Source of the DNA: Klebsiella electrica | GTDB lineage: Bacteria; Pseudomonadota; Gammaproteobacteria; Enterobacterales; Enterobacteriaceae | Direction: 5' to 3' | Length of the DNA stretch: 64,000 bases | Assembly: GCF_006711645.1 (NCBI RefSeq) | Contig: NZ_CP041247.1 | Span: 3,038,001 to 3,102,000 of the forward strand | In this document: positions 53,880 to 64,000 of the stretch, one piece after another | Layout: each line of letters starts with the position of its first letter | Position numbering within the stretch: the stretch's first letter is position 1 | Position numbers and translations under genes: made by a program | Notes under the pieces: model-generated | The model's database searches: none | Seen by the model: the letters and a program-made list of their open reading frames with translations, nothing else | Told to the model about the DNA's origin: nothing

Positions 53880-54470
53880 ATGACGGCGGAAGGCCATCTC
53901 CTCTTTTCTATCGCCTGTGCGGTATTTGCGAAAAATGCGGAATTAACCCCCGTACTGGCACAGGGTGACTGGTGGCATATTGTTCCCTCAGCGGTACTGA
54001 CCTGCCTGCTGCCGGATATCGATCATCCCAGGTCATTTCTCGGGCAGCGGCTAAGCTGGATATCGAAGCCCGTCGCCCGCGCCTTTGGTCACCGCGGGTT
54101 CACCCATAGTCTGCTGGCGGTTTTTGGCGCTATCACGCTGTTTTATTTGAAAGTGCCGGAAAGCTGGTTCGTGCCCGCTGACGCCGTGCAGGGGCTGGTG
54201 CTTGGCTATCTCAGCCATATTCTTGCCGATATGCTCACCCCGGCGGGCGTGCCGCTGCTGTGGCCCTGCCGCTGGCGCTTCCGCCTGCCGATCCTCGCGC
54301 CGCGTAAAGGTAACCAGCTGGAGCGAGCGCTCTGTATGGCGCTGTTCGTTTACGCCGTCTGGATGCCGCAAACTTTCGCTGAAAACAGCGCGGTGCGCTG
54401 GTCTTCGGGGATGATTAATTCACTGCAGATAACCTTTAATCGTTTTATTAGTCACCAGACCGGACGATAA
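53880..54470 (+). CDS. ydjM: YdjM, metal-dependent-hydrolase-type membrane protein
   Basis: A 196-residue integral membrane protein of the YdjM/LrgB-unrelated DUF457 family (E. coli length). Conserved polar motifs LLPDIDHPRSFLGQR, HRGFTHSLLAV and GYLSHILADMLTP carry the His/Asp residues thought to bind metal. Part of the SOS regulon; its role in DNA damage is unknown. Confidence 0.93.
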   Translation: MTAEGHLLFSIACAVFAKNAELTPVLAQGDWWHIVPSAVLTCLLPDIDHPRSFLGQRLSWISKPVARAFGHRGFTHSLLAVFGAITLFYLKVPESWFVPADAVQGLVLGYLSHILADMLTPAGVPLLWPCRWRFRLPILAPRKGNQLERALCMALFVYAVWMPQTFAENSAVRWSSGMINSLQITFNRFISHQTGR

Positions 54471-54601
54471 ACAGACGAAACAGTCAAAATAGTTATAACC
54501 CATTCCATTTGAATATAAGTAATGAATTCCTCTTCTGCTAACCTTGCGCCATTAGAGCTGGTAACAGACCGGCCAGATAAAAACCTATCAGGAGAACGGG
54601 G

Positions 54602-55993
54602 ATGAATTTTCCATTAATAGCGAACGTTATCGTGTTCGCGGTTTTGCTGTTTGCGCTGGGGCAAACCCGCCACAAACAGTGGAGCCTTGCCAAAAAAGTA
54701 CTGCTCGGCCTCGTCATTGGCGTGGTGTTCGGCCTGGCGCTGCAGTTGATTTACGGCTCCGACAGCCCGGTGCTGAAAGACTCCATTCAATGGTTCAATA
54801 TCGTCGGCAATGGCTATGTCCAGCTGCTGCAGATGATCGTCATGCCGCTGGTTTTCGCATCTATTCTCAGCGCCGTCGCCCGTCTGCATAATGCCTCGCA
54901 GCTGGGGAAAATCAGTTTCCTGAGCATCGGTACCCTGCTGTTTACCACGCTGATTGCGGCGCTGGTCGGCGTGCTGGTGACCAACCTGTTTGGTCTGACC
55001 GCCGAAGGGCTGGTGCAGGGCAGCGCGGAAACCGCGCGTCTGAATGCGATTCAGAGCAACTATGTCGGTAAAGTCGCCGATCTCAGCGTACCGCAGCTGA
55101 TTCTCTCTTTTGTACCGAAGAATCCGTTTGCCGACCTGACCGGCGCGAACCCGACCTCGATCATCAGCATCGTTATCTTCTCCGCCTTCCTCGGCGTCGC
55201 GGCGCTGAAGCTGCTGAAAGATGACGTTGAGAAGGGCCAACGCGTCCTGACTGCCATCGATACCCTGCAAAGCTGGGTGATGAAGCTGGTGCGTCTGGTC
55301 ATGCAGTTAACGCCATACGGCGTGCTGGCGCTGATGACCAAAGTGGTGGCCGGTTCCAATCTGCAGGACATCATCAAGCTCGGCAGCTTCGTGGTTGCCT
55401 CCTACATTGGCCTCGGCATTATGTTTGTGGTTCACGGTCTGCTGCTGGCGATTAACGGCGTGAGCCCGCTGAAATACTTCCGCAAGGTGTGGCCGGTCCT
55501 GACGTTCGCCTTCACCAGTCGCTCCAGCGCCGCGTCGATTCCGCTGAATGTCGAAGCGCAAACCCGTCGTCTGGGCGTACCGGAATCAATTGCCAGCTTC
55601 TCCGCCTCCTTTGGCGCCACCATCGGTCAGAACGGTTGTGCGGGTCTCTACCCGGCGATGCTGGCCGTGATGGTGGCACCGACTGTCGGCATCAACCCGT
55701 TTGATCCGCTGTGGATAGCCACGCTGGTCGGCATCGTCACCGTCAGCTCCGCAGGGGTTGCAGGTGTCGGCGGCGGCGCAACGTTCGCGGCGCTGATCGT
55801 CCTGCCGGCCATGGGCCTGCCGGTGACCCTGGTGGCCCTGCTTATTTCCGTCGAACCGCTGATCGACATGGGTCGTACGGCATTGAACGTCAGCGGTTCA
55901 ATGACCGCCGGTACCCTGACCAGCCAATGGCTGCGCCAGACCGATAAAACGATTCTCGACAGCGAAGACGACGCCGAACTGGCGCATCGCTAA
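54602..55993 (+). CDS. tcyP: L-cystine/proton-sodium symporter TcyP
   Basis: A 463-residue inner-membrane transporter of the DAACS family (formerly YdjN), the length in E. coli. It takes up L-cystine and also S-sulfocysteine. Family motifs: [51 protein letters not shown], and [20 protein letters not shown]. In E. coli it is under CysB control, so the first gene of this window probably regulates it. The ATG follows CAGGAGAACGGGG. Confidence 0.96.
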   Translation: MNFPLIANVIVFAVLLFALGQTRHKQWSLAKKVLLGLVIGVVFGLALQLIYGSDSPVLKDSIQWFNIVGNGYVQLLQMIVMPLVFASILSAVARLHNASQLGKISFLSIGTLLFTTLIAALVGVLVTNLFGLTAEGLVQGSAETARLNAIQSNYVGKVADLSVPQLILSFVPKNPFADLTGANPTSIISIVIFSAFLGVAALKLLKDDVEKGQRVLTAIDTLQSWVMKLVRLVMQLTPYGVLALMTKVVAGSNLQDIIKLGSFVVASYIGLGIMFVVHGLLLAINGVSPLKYFRKVWPVLTFAFTSRSSAASIPLNVEAQTRRLGVPESIASFSASFGATIGQNGCAGLYPAMLAVMVAPTVGINPFDPLWIATLVGIVTVSSAGVAGVGGGATFAALIVLPAMGLPVTLVALLISVEPLIDMGRTALNVSGSMTAGTLTSQWLRQTDKTILDSEDDAELAHR

Positions 55994-56063
55994 TCGCCCT
56001 CCCGGCAAGGTATCGCCGACGCCGTGGCCAGACTGACGACAGCGTAACCTCAGGCTGGCAGGC

Positions 56064-56107
56064 ATAAAAAAACCGCAGAGCACACCGCTCTGCGGTTTTT
56101 TATTTTT
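56064..56107. terminator. bidirectional terminator between tcyP and cedA
   Basis: A stem ACCGCAGAGC / GCTCTGCGGT flanked by an A-run on the left and T-run on the right; works for both convergent genes. Confidence 0.92.
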
Positions 56108-56116
56108 AAGCCATAT

Positions 56117-56356
56117 TCAGGAGGCGATTTCGCCTTCCTGTCGCGTTTGTATGGCCCAGCGCTGCGCCGACTCCGGTACGCTAAACGCTGGCGAACGGCG
56201 GAAATGCTCTCCCATCAGCACAAAGGCAACATACTTGCCGCGCAACAGCCACACATCGCGAAAACCGTCCATTTTGACGGCGTGTTCCGGCGGGGCGGGT
56301 TCCACCCGAGGCACGTAGCTAATGACAGGGCGATTTTGTTGGCGAAGTGTTTTCAT
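56117..56356 (-). CDS. cedA: cell division modulator CedA
   Basis: A 79-residue double-stranded-DNA-binding protein (80 in E. coli) that in E. coli restores division in over-initiating dnaA(cos) cells and binds RNA polymerase. Core: RDVWLLRGKYVAFVLMGEHF and FSVPESAQRWA. Starts MKTLRQQNR; a GTG five codons upstream is possible but not favoured. Confidence 0.92.
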   Translation of the reverse strand: MKTLRQQNRPVISYVPRVEPAPPEHAVKMDGFRDVWLLRGKYVAFVLMGEHFRRSPAFSVPESAQRWAIQTRQEGEIAS

Positions 56357-56473
56357 AACCGATAGATTCACTAAACAAAGCGGGAGACAGAAGGGTTATC
56401 ATAGCCGATTGCATCCCCTTTCGTCGCCCCTTACGTGTCTCTTCGCATACGGATGTGAAGTCTGGCAGGAACC

Positions 56474-56506
56474 GGTAAAATAGCGGGGAAGATGAGGTCT
56501 TCCCCT
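56474..56506 (-). terminator. chb operon terminator
   Basis: A stem GGGGAAGA / TCTTCCCC with a 5-nt loop, followed on the minus strand by GCTATTTTACC, after chbG. Confidence 0.65.
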
Positions 56507-56517
56507 GCGCTTTGATA

Positions 56518-57276
56518 TCAAACGTCGCGGTAGGTGCCTAAACGGTACCCGCGCTCGGCCACCGCGTACTTCAGTGATGCCGAGGTCAGGACATCCAGCT
56601 CCGCCAGTCGCGGGTAGCAATAGGCGCTGCCCATGAGGGTGTTATCCACAAACGCCGGGTGGCACATCACCTCCAGCGATGATTCTCCCCGCTGGATAGA
56701 GGCGTCCAGGGTGTGTAAAAACAGCGCCTCCGAGATGGCCTCGCCGTAGAACTCGCTGGTAAAACCGTCGCTGCTGCGCGCGGTATCCTGCGCCAGTTTG
56801 TCACGTTGAGCGAGCTGACGATCAATACGCAGCGCCACCCCCTTCTCGCGGGCAAATGCGGCGACAATGGGATAAATCCCGGCGATCATATGCACGTGGT
56901 GATGGCTGTCGATATGCGTCGGTTCGCAGCCAAACAGTGCAATAAACCGGCGATACTGACACTCCAGCTCATGGGCGATTTCATCCAGCGGCAGGTTATC
57001 TTCTTCCGCCATTTGCCAGATCCACTTCCCCAGTCGCCCGTCGCGGGTCAGACCCGGCATCGCCGATAAAGGCTCGCCCAGGGTCAGGACAAAATGCATC
57101 CCGACCCCCAGCTCCGGCACACTGCGGCTCAGTTGGGCCGCATGAGTAATCGCCGCCCCGTTAACCAGCGCCGTTGTCGAGGTGACCAGGCCATTTTTAC
57201 AGGCTTCAATAATGCCGTAGTTCTGGCCTTTACTCAGGCCAAAATCGTCGGCATTAACGATTAACACGCGTTCCAT
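56518..57276 (-). CDS. chbG: chito-oligosaccharide deacetylase
   Basis: It removes one acetyl group from chitobiose-6-P or chitotriose-6-P so that ChbR can be induced and ChbF can act. A 252-residue YdjC-family metal enzyme: [13 protein letters not shown] with metal Asp, and [10 protein letters not shown]. The ATG follows GGGAGGGCTG. Last gene of the chb operon, 11 nt after chbF. Confidence 0.95.
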   Translation of the reverse strand: MERVLIVNADDFGLSKGQNYGIIEACKNGLVTSTTALVNGAAITHAAQLSRSVPELGVGMHFVLTLGEPLSAMPGLTRDGRLGKWIWQMAEEDNLPLDEIAHELECQYRRFIALFGCEPTHIDSHHHVHMIAGIYPIVAAFAREKGVALRIDRQLAQRDKLAQDTARSSDGFTSEFYGEAISEALFLHTLDASIQRGESSLEVMCHPAFVDNTLMGSAYCYPRLAELDVLTSASLKYAVAERGYRLGTYRDV

Positions 57277-57287
57277 CAGCCCTCCCG

Positions 57288-58634
57288 TTACTGTTTCAGT
57301 TGCTCAATTGTCGCGGCAAAGTTTGGCAGCCACTTTTCGTGCGCGAGGATCATTTCACGCGCTAGCTGCTCGGCATCGCGGTCAGAGTGAATCAACGGGC
57401 TCAAATTAAGCGCCAGCAGTACGTCGTTCAGCTCGCCGCTGATCGCGGCCTGGCTGGCCGCCACTTCAAAGCCTTTGATGGTATAAATCAGCCCCAGCAC
57501 CTTCTCATCGAAATGGGTGATGCGCGGCGTCGGCGTCGCCCCTTCACTGCCGAGCGTGCAGGTCATCTCCACCGCCCAGTCCACCGGAATATTATCAATG
57601 TGGCCATGATGCGGGATGTTTACGTAGTGCTCGGCCTGCTTGTCATTGTAGATAGCATTGATCACTTCACAGGCCGCATCGGAGTAATAGGCGCCGCCGC
57701 GCTGCTCCAGCTCTTTTGGTTTCACCTTCAGATCCGGGTTTTTATACAGCTCGAACAGCTGTTTTTCGACCTTCTGCACCACCTGGGCGCGCGCGCCGCC
57801 TTTGTAATACTCACCCATTTCGATGGCCAGCATCTCTTTAGGTTTAAAGTAGTAGAGCAGATAGGAGCACGGAATCAGGCGCAGCGAGCGGATCAGCCCT
57901 TCGCTGAACGGTAAATCGAAGATATTTTTCACCGAGTTGGCACTCAGGGTACCGGAAGCAACGCCATCGAGCAGTTCATCGAAGCGCGATTCGCCATTCA
58001 CCAGCACATCGCGAACGAACACCAGGTGATTGAGACCAAACAGGTCGATATGCAGTTCATCTTCCGGGCTCAACTGCAGCACATCGGTGATAAACATTTT
58101 CATGCCGATCGGAATATTGCACACGCCGATAAAGCGCTTAAAGTTGGTGTGGCGATACACCGCCTCGGTGACCATCCCCGCCGGGTTGGTAAAGTTGATG
58201 ATCCAGGCATCCGGGCAGACCTCCTGTACATCCTTCACGATATCAAAAATCACCGGAATGGTACGCAGACCTTTAAACAGGCCACCGGCACCGTTAGTCT
58301 CCTGCCCGAGGTAGCCGTGGCTGAGCGGAATGCGCTCATCTTTTTCACGCGCCTTCAGCTGGCCAACCCGCAGTTGCGTGGTGACGAAATGCGCCCCTTC
58401 CAGCGCGGCGCGACGATCCAGCGTTTTGTAAACCTGCATCGGAACGCCCGCTTTTTCCACCATACGCTGGCACAGCGCATGGATAATATCGAGTTTCTCC
58501 CGTCCTTCTTCGACATCAACCAGCCATAATTCCGTTACTGGCAGTTCGTGATAGCGTTTGATAAACCCTTCCAGTAACTCCGGGGTATAACTGCTGCCGC
58601 CGCCGATAGTGACAATTTTTAGTTTCTGGCTCAT
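57288..58634 (-). CDS. chbF: 6-phospho-beta-glucosidase (GH4), chitobiose-6-phosphate hydrolase
   Basis: An NAD+- and Mn2+-dependent family 4 glycosidase of 448 residues. The Rossmann motif [13 protein letters not shown] is at the N-terminus; Mn/catalytic motifs are [17 protein letters not shown] (Cys) and GLNHLVF (His). It splits phosphorylated chitobiose and cellobiose inside the cell. The ATG follows AGGGAGAATATA. Confidence 0.96.
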   Translation of the reverse strand: MSQKLKIVTIGGGSSYTPELLEGFIKRYHELPVTELWLVDVEEGREKLDIIHALCQRMVEKAGVPMQVYKTLDRRAALEGAHFVTTQLRVGQLKAREKDERIPLSHGYLGQETNGAGGLFKGLRTIPVIFDIVKDVQEVCPDAWIINFTNPAGMVTEAVYRHTNFKRFIGVCNIPIGMKMFITDVLQLSPEDELHIDLFGLNHLVFVRDVLVNGESRFDELLDGVASGTLSANSVKNIFDLPFSEGLIRSLRLIPCSYLLYYFKPKEMLAIEMGEYYKGGARAQVVQKVEKQLFELYKNPDLKVKPKELEQRGGAYYSDAACEVINAIYNDKQAEHYVNIPHHGHIDNIPVDWAVEMTCTLGSEGATPTPRITHFDEKVLGLIYTIKGFEVAASQAAISGELNDVLLALNLSPLIHSDRDAEQLAREMILAHEKWLPNFAATIEQLKQ

Positions 58635-58736
58635 TATATTCTCCCTTGTGGCACTACGAATTGACCGTAGTCCGCCCTCCGCATAGAAACGGAAAGTTAA
58701 ATTGAATATGTCCTGACGCGGAATAACCCGCTCCGG

Positions 58737-59576
58737 TTAATTAATGCTGGTCAGCTGTTTTCGGTAATTGCTTGGCGTAAATGAGGTCAGCTTCTTGAAT
58801 GTTTTAATAAACAGACTTGGGCTACTGTACCCCGACTCGTAAGCAATATCGGTTACCGAGTAGTTGGTGATTTCCAGCTGCTTCTTGGCGAAATTGATGC
58901 GAATATCATTAATAATCTGCATCGGCGTTTTACCATAATAGCGTTGGGTTGCCCGGGTTAAATATTCCTGTGTTTTCCCGGAGAGAGCGACCATATTTTC
59001 CAGCGCGCCTTCGCCAAATTTCAGCTTATCGTGCATATCTTCGACGGTATTTTTCAGCCATTGCGGAATGACATCCTGCGCTGGCTCCTCGCGATAATGC
59101 CGTAAACGGTTAATGGTATAAAACGAGACCAGTTCAATAAATTCGTCAAACTCAGTTTCGCGAAAGTTCAGCGAAGCGATAACCGACTCGATGTAGCTGA
59201 GAAAGGTGCTTTTTACCGCGTAGACCTGCGAAGCAACCAGACCAAACGGCAGCAGCGGCAGATAGTGTTTCTCAAAGAAACTTTTGCTGATGCCGACGTT
59301 AAGAATGCGAGTCGCGCCAAAAGCATAAAAACTCTGGTGGTGCGACCCCATCGGGATAAAGACGAAATCCCCGCGCTCCAGCAGTACCCGCTTGCCATTG
59401 ATTTCCTGATAATAGCGCCCGGTTAAAACGATGGTGTACTCGTAATAATCATGCTGGTGAAGCCCGCTTACGCTTTCCGTTTTGTTGTAGATAACCACAT
59501 GAAAATTTTTCCCGTTGAAAAGCTGCTGTTCCCGCGCGGTACTGATTTCAGTGGTGATCATCTTTGGCTGCCTCAT
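58737..59576 (-). CDS. chbR: AraC-family regulator ChbR
   Basis: A dual regulator of the chb operon: repressor without and activator with deacetylated chitobiose-6-P. 279 residues: N-terminal cupin ([20 protein letters not shown]) and C-terminal double HTH ([40 protein letters not shown]). It lies within the operon, 12 nt after chbA. Confidence 0.95.
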   Translation of the reverse strand: MRQPKMITTEISTAREQQLFNGKNFHVVIYNKTESVSGLHQHDYYEYTIVLTGRYYQEINGKRVLLERGDFVFIPMGSHHQSFYAFGATRILNVGISKSFFEKHYLPLLPFGLVASQVYAVKSTFLSYIESVIASLNFRETEFDEFIELVSFYTINRLRHYREEPAQDVIPQWLKNTVEDMHDKLKFGEGALENMVALSGKTQEYLTRATQRYYGKTPMQIINDIRINFAKKQLEITNYSVTDIAYESGYSSPSLFIKTFKKLTSFTPSNYRKQLTSIN

Positions 59577-59588
59577 CGTGTAGATGGC

Positions 59589-59936
59589 CTATTGTACCTT
59601 CTCATGCAGCTCAATCAATTCGGCGACCAGCTCACGCGCCAGCATGGAGGTCATCAAATGATCCTGCGCATGAACCAGTACCAGACTGACCTTCATTTTG
59701 CCTTCGCCTTCATCGCTTTCAATGAGCTGCGTCTGCACGCGATGCGCTTCACTCAGCGCCATTCGCGACTGTTCCATCATATTTTTGGCGGCGGCGAAAT
59801 CCCCTTGCTTGGCCTGCTTAAGTGCAGCATAGGCCAGGCTACGGGCCTGTCCGGAGTTGATAATCAGCCCCATCACCACCTCTTCGAGATCGTTCTCAGG
59901 TACGTCAACCGCTTCGATATTATCCAGATCAAACAT
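59589..59936 (-). CDS. chbA: PTS N,N'-diacetylchitobiose IIA component
   Basis: A phosphotransfer protein of the lactose/chitobiose PTS family, 115 residues. The phosphorylated His lies in LVLVHAQDHLMTSML (near residue 90). It passes phosphate from HPr to ChbB. Confidence 0.95.
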   Translation of the reverse strand: MFDLDNIEAVDVPENDLEEVVMGLIINSGQARSLAYAALKQAKQGDFAAAKNMMEQSRMALSEAHRVQTQLIESDEGEGKMKVSLVLVHAQDHLMTSMLARELVAELIELHEKVQ

Positions 59937-59988
59937 ACTATTTCCTCATTTCTCAGGCGGTACGGGAAAGCTCCCGTACCGCTCGACA

Positions 59989-61347
59989 TCAGAATTTCAG
60001 CGCGTTAGCGATATCTTCTTCGCTTTCCTGCTCTTCAATAACCGCCTGTGCCTTGTTGGAGACCGCGACGAACGGCAGGTAAACCAGCACCGACACCCCG
60101 AGGTTGAACAGCGCCACGCAAAGTGCGGCGATACTCCCGTTACTGTTGAAGAACGCCCCGAGGCCGGTAGGCATGGTCCACGGCGCCAGGTTAGTCACCG
60201 GCGGGATAATCCCCATCGAGTAGGCAACAAGCGTAATCGCGGCCAGAATCGGCTGAATCAGGACAAACGGGATGAACATTACCGGGTTCATGATAATCGG
60301 CAGACCAAACAGAATCGGCTCGTTAATCTGGAAGATGCCTGACGGCAGAGCCAGTTTCGCCACCTGACGGTGATCTGCGCGGCGTGAGCCGATGAAGATA
60401 GCGATAATCAGACCGAGCGTGGCCCCGGAGCCCCCCAGCAGGATGTAAGAGTCCAGCATCGGCTTGGCCCAGAAGTGGAACTCTTTGCCCGCAGCGATGG
60501 CCGCCTCAACGGAACCGTACTGGTTGTACAGCGCGATGTTTTCCAGCGCCCACGGGGTCATGATGCCGTTGTCCAGCGCGGTCAGCGCCAGAGACCCGTG
60601 TACGCCGAAGAACCACAGCAGGGAGTTAAAGATAACGTAGGCCCAGCCCACCACGCTGCCCATCGACGCCAGCGGTCTGGAGATGGAGTCCATGATGATC
60701 TGGTGGAAGTTGCTGCCATGGTTGGCCAGCAGCCAGGAGATAATGCCGAACACGGAGAGGATCAGGAAGCCCGGAATCAGCGCCGAGAATGAGCGTGATA
60801 CCGAGGCCGGAACGCTGTCCGGCAAGGTAATAACCCAGTTGCGGCGGATAACAAAGGTGAACATTTCCGCCACCAGCAGGCCAATGATCATGCCCGAGAT
60901 AATGTTTGCCCCACCCAGCCAGTTCGCGCCGACCGCATAGGCCTCGCCCACGCTGTACGGCGTGACGGTCATAAAGGCGGCGACCGATAGCAGCCCTGCG
61001 GCCAACGGATCGACTTTACGCTCTTCAGCCAGCGCCATACCGATAAAGAACGGCGCCATCAACGACATAATCCCTAACGTCCCGTTATAAACGTTGCCGC
61101 CGATGGCCTTAAAGCCATTTAACGTTTCAATGGTGGAAGCATCCAGGCGAATCCCCATTGAATAGAAGAAAGAACCCTCACCAAAACTCAGAAAAACGTT
61201 GTTGATTAATACGAACATAGCCCCGGCGAGGGTCAACGGCATTAATTTAATAAAGCCGTTTTTAATCGCATTAATGTGCGGTTGCTTTCCTATTTTCACT
61301 GCGAAAGGAAGGAGTACCTTTTCAAGCGAATCAATCACTTTACTCAT
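59989..61347 (-). CDS. chbC: PTS N,N'-diacetylchitobiose IIC permease
   Basis: The membrane channel of the chitobiose PTS, 452 residues and about 10 segments, equal to E. coli. The start [20 protein letters not shown] is chosen; 11 residues upstream in frame are extra. Family blocks: [20 protein letters not shown] and [20 protein letters not shown] with the substrate-binding NEP. Confidence 0.95.
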   Translation of the reverse strand: MSKVIDSLEKVLLPFAVKIGKQPHINAIKNGFIKLMPLTLAGAMFVLINNVFLSFGEGSFFYSMGIRLDASTIETLNGFKAIGGNVYNGTLGIMSLMAPFFIGMALAEERKVDPLAAGLLSVAAFMTVTPYSVGEAYAVGANWLGGANIISGMIIGLLVAEMFTFVIRRNWVITLPDSVPASVSRSFSALIPGFLILSVFGIISWLLANHGSNFHQIIMDSISRPLASMGSVVGWAYVIFNSLLWFFGVHGSLALTALDNGIMTPWALENIALYNQYGSVEAAIAAGKEFHFWAKPMLDSYILLGGSGATLGLIIAIFIGSRRADHRQVAKLALPSGIFQINEPILFGLPIIMNPVMFIPFVLIQPILAAITLVAYSMGIIPPVTNLAPWTMPTGLGAFFNSNGSIAALCVALFNLGVSVLVYLPFVAVSNKAQAVIEEQESEEDIANALKF

Positions 61348-61394
61348 AGCAAATACCCTTAAAAGCCGTAATCGAATCATTACGGCATAGATGT

Positions 61395-61415
61395 ATGAAA
61401 TTACTCTTTGACGGG
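61395..61415 (-). promoter_or_regulatory. ChiX small-RNA pairing (trap) site in the chbB-chbC spacer
   Basis: The plus strand here reads ATGAAATTACTCTTTGACGG followed by G, almost identical to the seed region of ChiX sRNA as I know it (one difference). The chb mRNA, made from the other strand, is therefore its complement. In E. coli and Salmonella this spacer pairs with ChiX and titrates it, which frees chitoporin (chiP) mRNA. A hairpin ATAGTGC / GCACTAT (61454-61473) lies closer to chbB. Confidence 0.8.
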
Positions 61416-61516
61416 AAAATAAACTCTCACCTTGCGCTATTCCGGCAAATAAGATAGTGCCTTAGCGCACTATTGATTCAGCGAAAACCAAAAAGATATT
61501 GAGTTTTAAAATTAAA

Positions 61517-61837
61517 TTAATGTGCAGCAGCTTTCTTAATGGCCGCAACGGCCGCTTTCAGTACACCTAAACCATCGACTTTGCCATACAGTACAGAGTC
61601 GATAACTTCCACCGGCTTATTTGGTAACAGCCGCTGAATTTCAGGAAGCATATACGCGATTTGTGGGCCTAATAATACGACATCGGCTTCAGGGCCCTTT
61701 TCTCCAGCAAGTGTCTCAGGATAAGCCTCGATGATGACCGGCACTTCATATTTTTCCGCCTGCGCACGCATTTTAGAGACCAGCAGTGAAGTTGACATTC
61801 CAGCCGAGCAAAACAAATAGATGTGTTTCTTTTCCAT
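61517..61837 (-). CDS. chbB: PTS N,N'-diacetylchitobiose IIB component
   Basis: A 106-residue IIB protein; the phosphorylated Cys lies in [18 protein letters not shown] (residue 10). It hands phosphate to the sugar during entry through ChbC. First gene of the operon; its ATG follows TGAGGAAGCGCTC. Confidence 0.96.
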   Translation of the reverse strand: MEKKHIYLFCSAGMSTSLLVSKMRAQAEKYEVPVIIEAYPETLAGEKGPEADVVLLGPQIAYMLPEIQRLLPNKPVEVIDSVLYGKVDGLGVLKAAVAAIKKAAAH

Positions 61838-62032
61838 GAGCGCTTCCTCAATGTGTAAAACCTGGCGGCCTCAGTATCATTTTCTGTCTGAAGGCCGGAT
61901 AAGACAGGTCATCATTCAATTAGTATTGTTTATGCATTGAGTATACGGCATCGTTCGGAGCCTGGATAATTCCTGGTTAATCAAAATTGTCTCTCATTGA
62001 CCTCGCGTTTTGACTACCTTCACATTTCCCCC

Positions 62033-62055
62033 AAATAATTCGCGCAATTAAATAA
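62033..62055. promoter_or_regulatory. possible NagC site between chbB and osmE
   Basis: AAATAATTCGCGCAATTAAAT resembles the AT-rich, CGCG-centred NagC operators that repress chb in E. coli. Match judged by eye only. Confidence 0.3.
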
Positions 62056-62067
62056 GCATTAGCGGTC

Positions 62068-62094
62068 ATAAAAAAACCCGACCAGTGGTCGGGC
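62068..62094 (-). terminator. osmE terminator
   Basis: On the minus strand GCCCGACC...GGTCGGG is followed by an uninterrupted T-run (A-run at 62069-62076 of the plus strand). Confidence 0.88.
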
Positions 62095-62118
62095 TTTCGT
62101 AGATCCCAGCATGTTGCA

Positions 62119-62457
62119 CTACTTGCTGTTACGCGGGTCGGTATCGTACTCCGCACAGGTCTGGTAGCCGGAGTTCATCACGCGGCCGGTATCGTCGAGG
62201 GCAACAAAGTAAGTTTCAATTTTACCATCCCGTTGACCGAGGATATAGGTCTGACAGGTTCCGCGGGCATGGATCATGGTAACCTCAGAAGACGGTTTAC
62301 CCGCAATCTGTAAGACCTGCGAGCGGGTCATACCTTTTTTGACATCTTTGACGACCGGTTGCGTGAACTGATCGGCGGTACGATCGTAAGCCGTACAACC
62401 TGCCAGCATGGTCAAAACGGCTGCTGCGCCCAGAAATCCAGTTAAATTGTTGTTCAT
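62119..62457 (-). CDS. osmE: osmotically inducible lipoprotein OsmE
   Basis: A 112-residue lipoprotein (E. coli length) of the SmpA/OmlA fold. The lipobox is LAGC with Cys20, after [17 protein letters not shown]. Core: [20 protein letters not shown]. The start after AAGAGGACGGAAT is chosen over one 20 codons upstream. In E. coli it is osmotically and growth-phase regulated; membrane-bound in the periplasm. Confidence 0.95.
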   Translation of the reverse strand: MNNNLTGFLGAAAVLTMLAGCTAYDRTADQFTQPVVKDVKKGMTRSQVLQIAGKPSSEVTMIHARGTCQTYILGQRDGKIETYFVALDDTGRVMNSGYQTCAEYDTDPRNSK

Positions 62458-62686
62458 ATTCCGTCCTCTTTTATTCTGCGTGTTAATAAGCCTGGAATAA
62501 ATAGCGTTATTTTTCAAGCCGAAGGTACAAAAGGGGCAAATTTAAGCTCTTTCTAATAAAAAAAACCTATGTCGTTGATTGCTTTCTTTTACGCCACTCA
62601 ATTCTGCGATCCTTGTCGTTTTCCCGGCAAAGAGGTAGCTTTAACCCCTACTGGCAGCCAAACAGATTCACTTTCCGGAGGGCGCG

Positions 62687-63514
62687 ATGACGCTACAACA
62701 AGAAATTATTCAGGCGCTGGGCGCAAAGCCCCAGATCGATGCTGAGGGTGAAATTCGCCGCAGCGTGGACTTTTTGAAGTCGTACTTGCAGACCTACCCT
62801 TTTATTAAGTCACTGGTTCTGGGAATCAGCGGCGGCCAGGATTCAACCCTGACAGGCAAACTTTGTCAGCAGGCCATCACTGAACTGCGGGCCGAAACCG
62901 GCGATGAAAAGCTGCAGTTTATTGCCGTACGCCTGCCTTATGGCGTCCAGGCGGATGAGCAGGATTGCCAGGATGCGATCGCCTTCATCCAGCCGGATCG
63001 GGTGCTGACGGTAAATATTAAAGGCGCCGTCCTGGCCAGCGAGCAGGCCTTGCGGGAGGCCGGTATTGAGCTTAGCGACTTTGTTCGCGGCAATGAGAAA
63101 GCTCGCGAACGCATGAAAGCGCAGTACAGCATTGCCGGGATGACCCACGGTGTGGTGGTAGGCACTGACCATGCGGCTGAGGCAATTACCGGCTTCTTTA
63201 CCAAGTACGGAGACGGCGGCACGGATATCAACCCTATCTTCCGCCTCAATAAGCGCCAGGGCAAGCAGCTGCTGGCGCTGCTGGGCTGCCCGGAGCATCT
63301 GTATAAGAAGCTGCCGACCGCCGACCTGGAAGACGACCGCCCCTCCCTGCCGGATGAAGTTGCGCTGGGGGTGACCTACGACAATATCGATGACTATCTG
63401 GAAGGCAAAACGCTGGATGCGGGCATCGCCAGAATTATTGAAGGCTGGTATCTGAAAACCGAGCATAAGCGCCGGACGCCGATCACCGTTTTCGATGACT
63501 TCTGGAAAAAATAA
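62687..63514 (+). CDS. nadE: NH3-dependent NAD+ synthetase
   Basis: It amidates deamido-NAD with ammonia and ATP, the last step of NAD synthesis. 275 residues as in E. coli. The PP-loop motif is [15 protein letters not shown]; other blocks are [21 protein letters not shown] and [14 protein letters not shown]. The ATG follows CCGGAGGGCGCG. Confidence 0.98.
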   Translation: MTLQQEIIQALGAKPQIDAEGEIRRSVDFLKSYLQTYPFIKSLVLGISGGQDSTLTGKLCQQAITELRAETGDEKLQFIAVRLPYGVQADEQDCQDAIAFIQPDRVLTVNIKGAVLASEQALREAGIELSDFVRGNEKARERMKAQYSIAGMTHGVVVGTDHAAEAITGFFTKYGDGGTDINPIFRLNKRQGKQLLALLGCPEHLYKKLPTADLEDDRPSLPDEVALGVTYDNIDDYLEGKTLDAGIARIIEGWYLKTEHKRRTPITVFDDFWKK

Positions 63515-63535
63515 CGCGCGCCCTGCATTTCGCTG

Positions 63536-63562
63536 ACCCCGGCCACCGCCGGGGTTATTTTT
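63536..63562 (+). terminator. nadE terminator
   Basis: A stem ACCCCGGC / GCCGGGGT with a 4-nt loop followed by TATTTTTTG. Confidence 0.9.
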
Positions 63563-63592
63563 TGTACTTTTCGCTGCCTGAACGCCCTGCTA

Positions 63593-63612
63593 TACTGGAC
63601 AAATAACCAGCA
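63593..63612 (+). promoter_or_regulatory. LexA box of cho
   Basis: TACTGGACAAATAACCAGCA keeps the CTG-N10-CAG core of LexA sites, 16 nt before the cho start. E. coli cho is SOS-induced. Confidence 0.8.
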
Positions 63613-63627
63613 TCAGGAGCCCATGTA

Positions 63628-64000
63628 GTGAGAAGGCAATCTGCCCCGCGTCTGGAATTCGAGGCGGCGGCTATCTATGAATATCCCGAACATCTGCGTC
63701 CATGGGTGGAGGCGCTGCCTACTCTGCCGGGCGTTTATCTGTTTCACGGTGAGAGCGAGACGCTCCCGCTGTATATCGGTAAGAGCGTGAATCTCCGCAG
63801 TCGGGTGCTGTCGCACCTGCGTACGCCCGAAGAGGCGGCCATGCTGCGCCAGGCGCGAAGCATCAGCTGGCAGCGTACCGCGGGAGAGCTGGGTGCGCTG
63901 CTGCTGGAGGCGCAGCTGATTAAAGAACGCCAGCCGCTGTTTAATAAGCGCCTGCGGCGTAATAAGCAGCTCTGCTCGTTGCGGCTGGAAGGGGCTCGCC
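63628..64000 (+). CDS. cho: excinuclease Cho (UvrC homologue), partial
   Basis: The N-terminal ~124 residues of the GIY-YIG endonuclease that makes the 3' incision in UvrAB-dependent repair of bulky lesions; the gene runs off the window. GIY-YIG motif: PGVYLFHGES...LPLYIGKSVNLRSRV, then LLLEAQLIKERQPLFNKRL. The GTG start (VRRQSAPRLEFEAAAIYEY) follows CAGGAGCCCATGTA; an ATG just upstream is closed at once by TAG. Confidence 0.93.
   Translation, partial: MRRQSAPRLEFEAAAIYEYPEHLRPWVEALPTLPGVYLFHGESETLPLYIGKSVNLRSRVLSHLRTPEEAAMLRQARSISWQRTAGELGALLLEAQLIKERQPLFNKRLRRNKQLCSLRLEGAR

Overview
The window is chromosomal DNA of an enterobacterium (Enterobacteriaceae; the gene set and high-GC codon use fit the Klebsiella/Raoultella/Enterobacter group, but no species can be fixed from sequence alone). 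Two E. coli-like core blocks are recognisable. The first is cysB-topA-yciN-sohB-yciK-btuR-rluB, then yciO-rnm-trpLEDCBA and ompW-yciCBA. The second is yniB-hxpB-(kduD relic)-ydjM-tcyP-cedA-chbBCARFG-osmE-nadE-cho. They are joined at the yciA/yniB boundary (about 52.0 kb), where E. coli would have tonB.

Two accessory insertions interrupt the core order. Insertion 1 (about 8.5-23.7 kb) lies between rluB and yciO, where E. coli has yciQ. It starts with decayed mobile material: an integrase N-terminus, an IS3-family remnant, the 3' end of an S-pyocin/colicin-like bacteriocin, and a frameshifted CPCC-type partner gene. It continues with an aromatic amino acid permease, an Lrp/AsnC regulator, a YitT protein and a tyrB-like relic. 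Next comes a five-gene set: ABC importer (permease, ATPase, binding protein), an inositol-monophosphatase/dual-specificity-phosphatase fusion, and a LacI regulator. It ends with a PAS-GGEEF diguanylate cyclase and an iron-containing alcohol dehydrogenase.

Insertion 2 (about 32.1-48.5 kb) lies between trpA and ompW. It holds a leftward type I secretion cluster: HlyD-like adaptor, HlyB-like ABC exporter, and a 1390-residue RTX protein with four almost identical 489-bp repeats. Upstream are duplicated, shortened cassettes, each with a signal-peptide gene, a small membrane protein and an RTX N-terminus, plus a third RTX relic. Beyond these are a MarR/oxidoreductase pair, a RyhB-family small RNA with its own Fur-box promoter, a LysR/SDR pair, rcnR-rcnA with two operator boxes, and a GFA-family protein.

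The core genes cover cysteine regulation and DNA supercoiling, tryptophan synthesis (full operon with TrpR operator and attenuator), outer membrane OmpW, cystine uptake, chitobiose use and NAD synthesis. The chb operon carries a ChiX small-RNA pairing site between chbB and chbC. LexA boxes precede ydjM and cho.

The most notable items are the RTX/T1SS module array with orphan N-terminal cassettes, the extra RyhB-like RNA, and the phosphatase fusion beside a predicted phosphorylated-compound importer.
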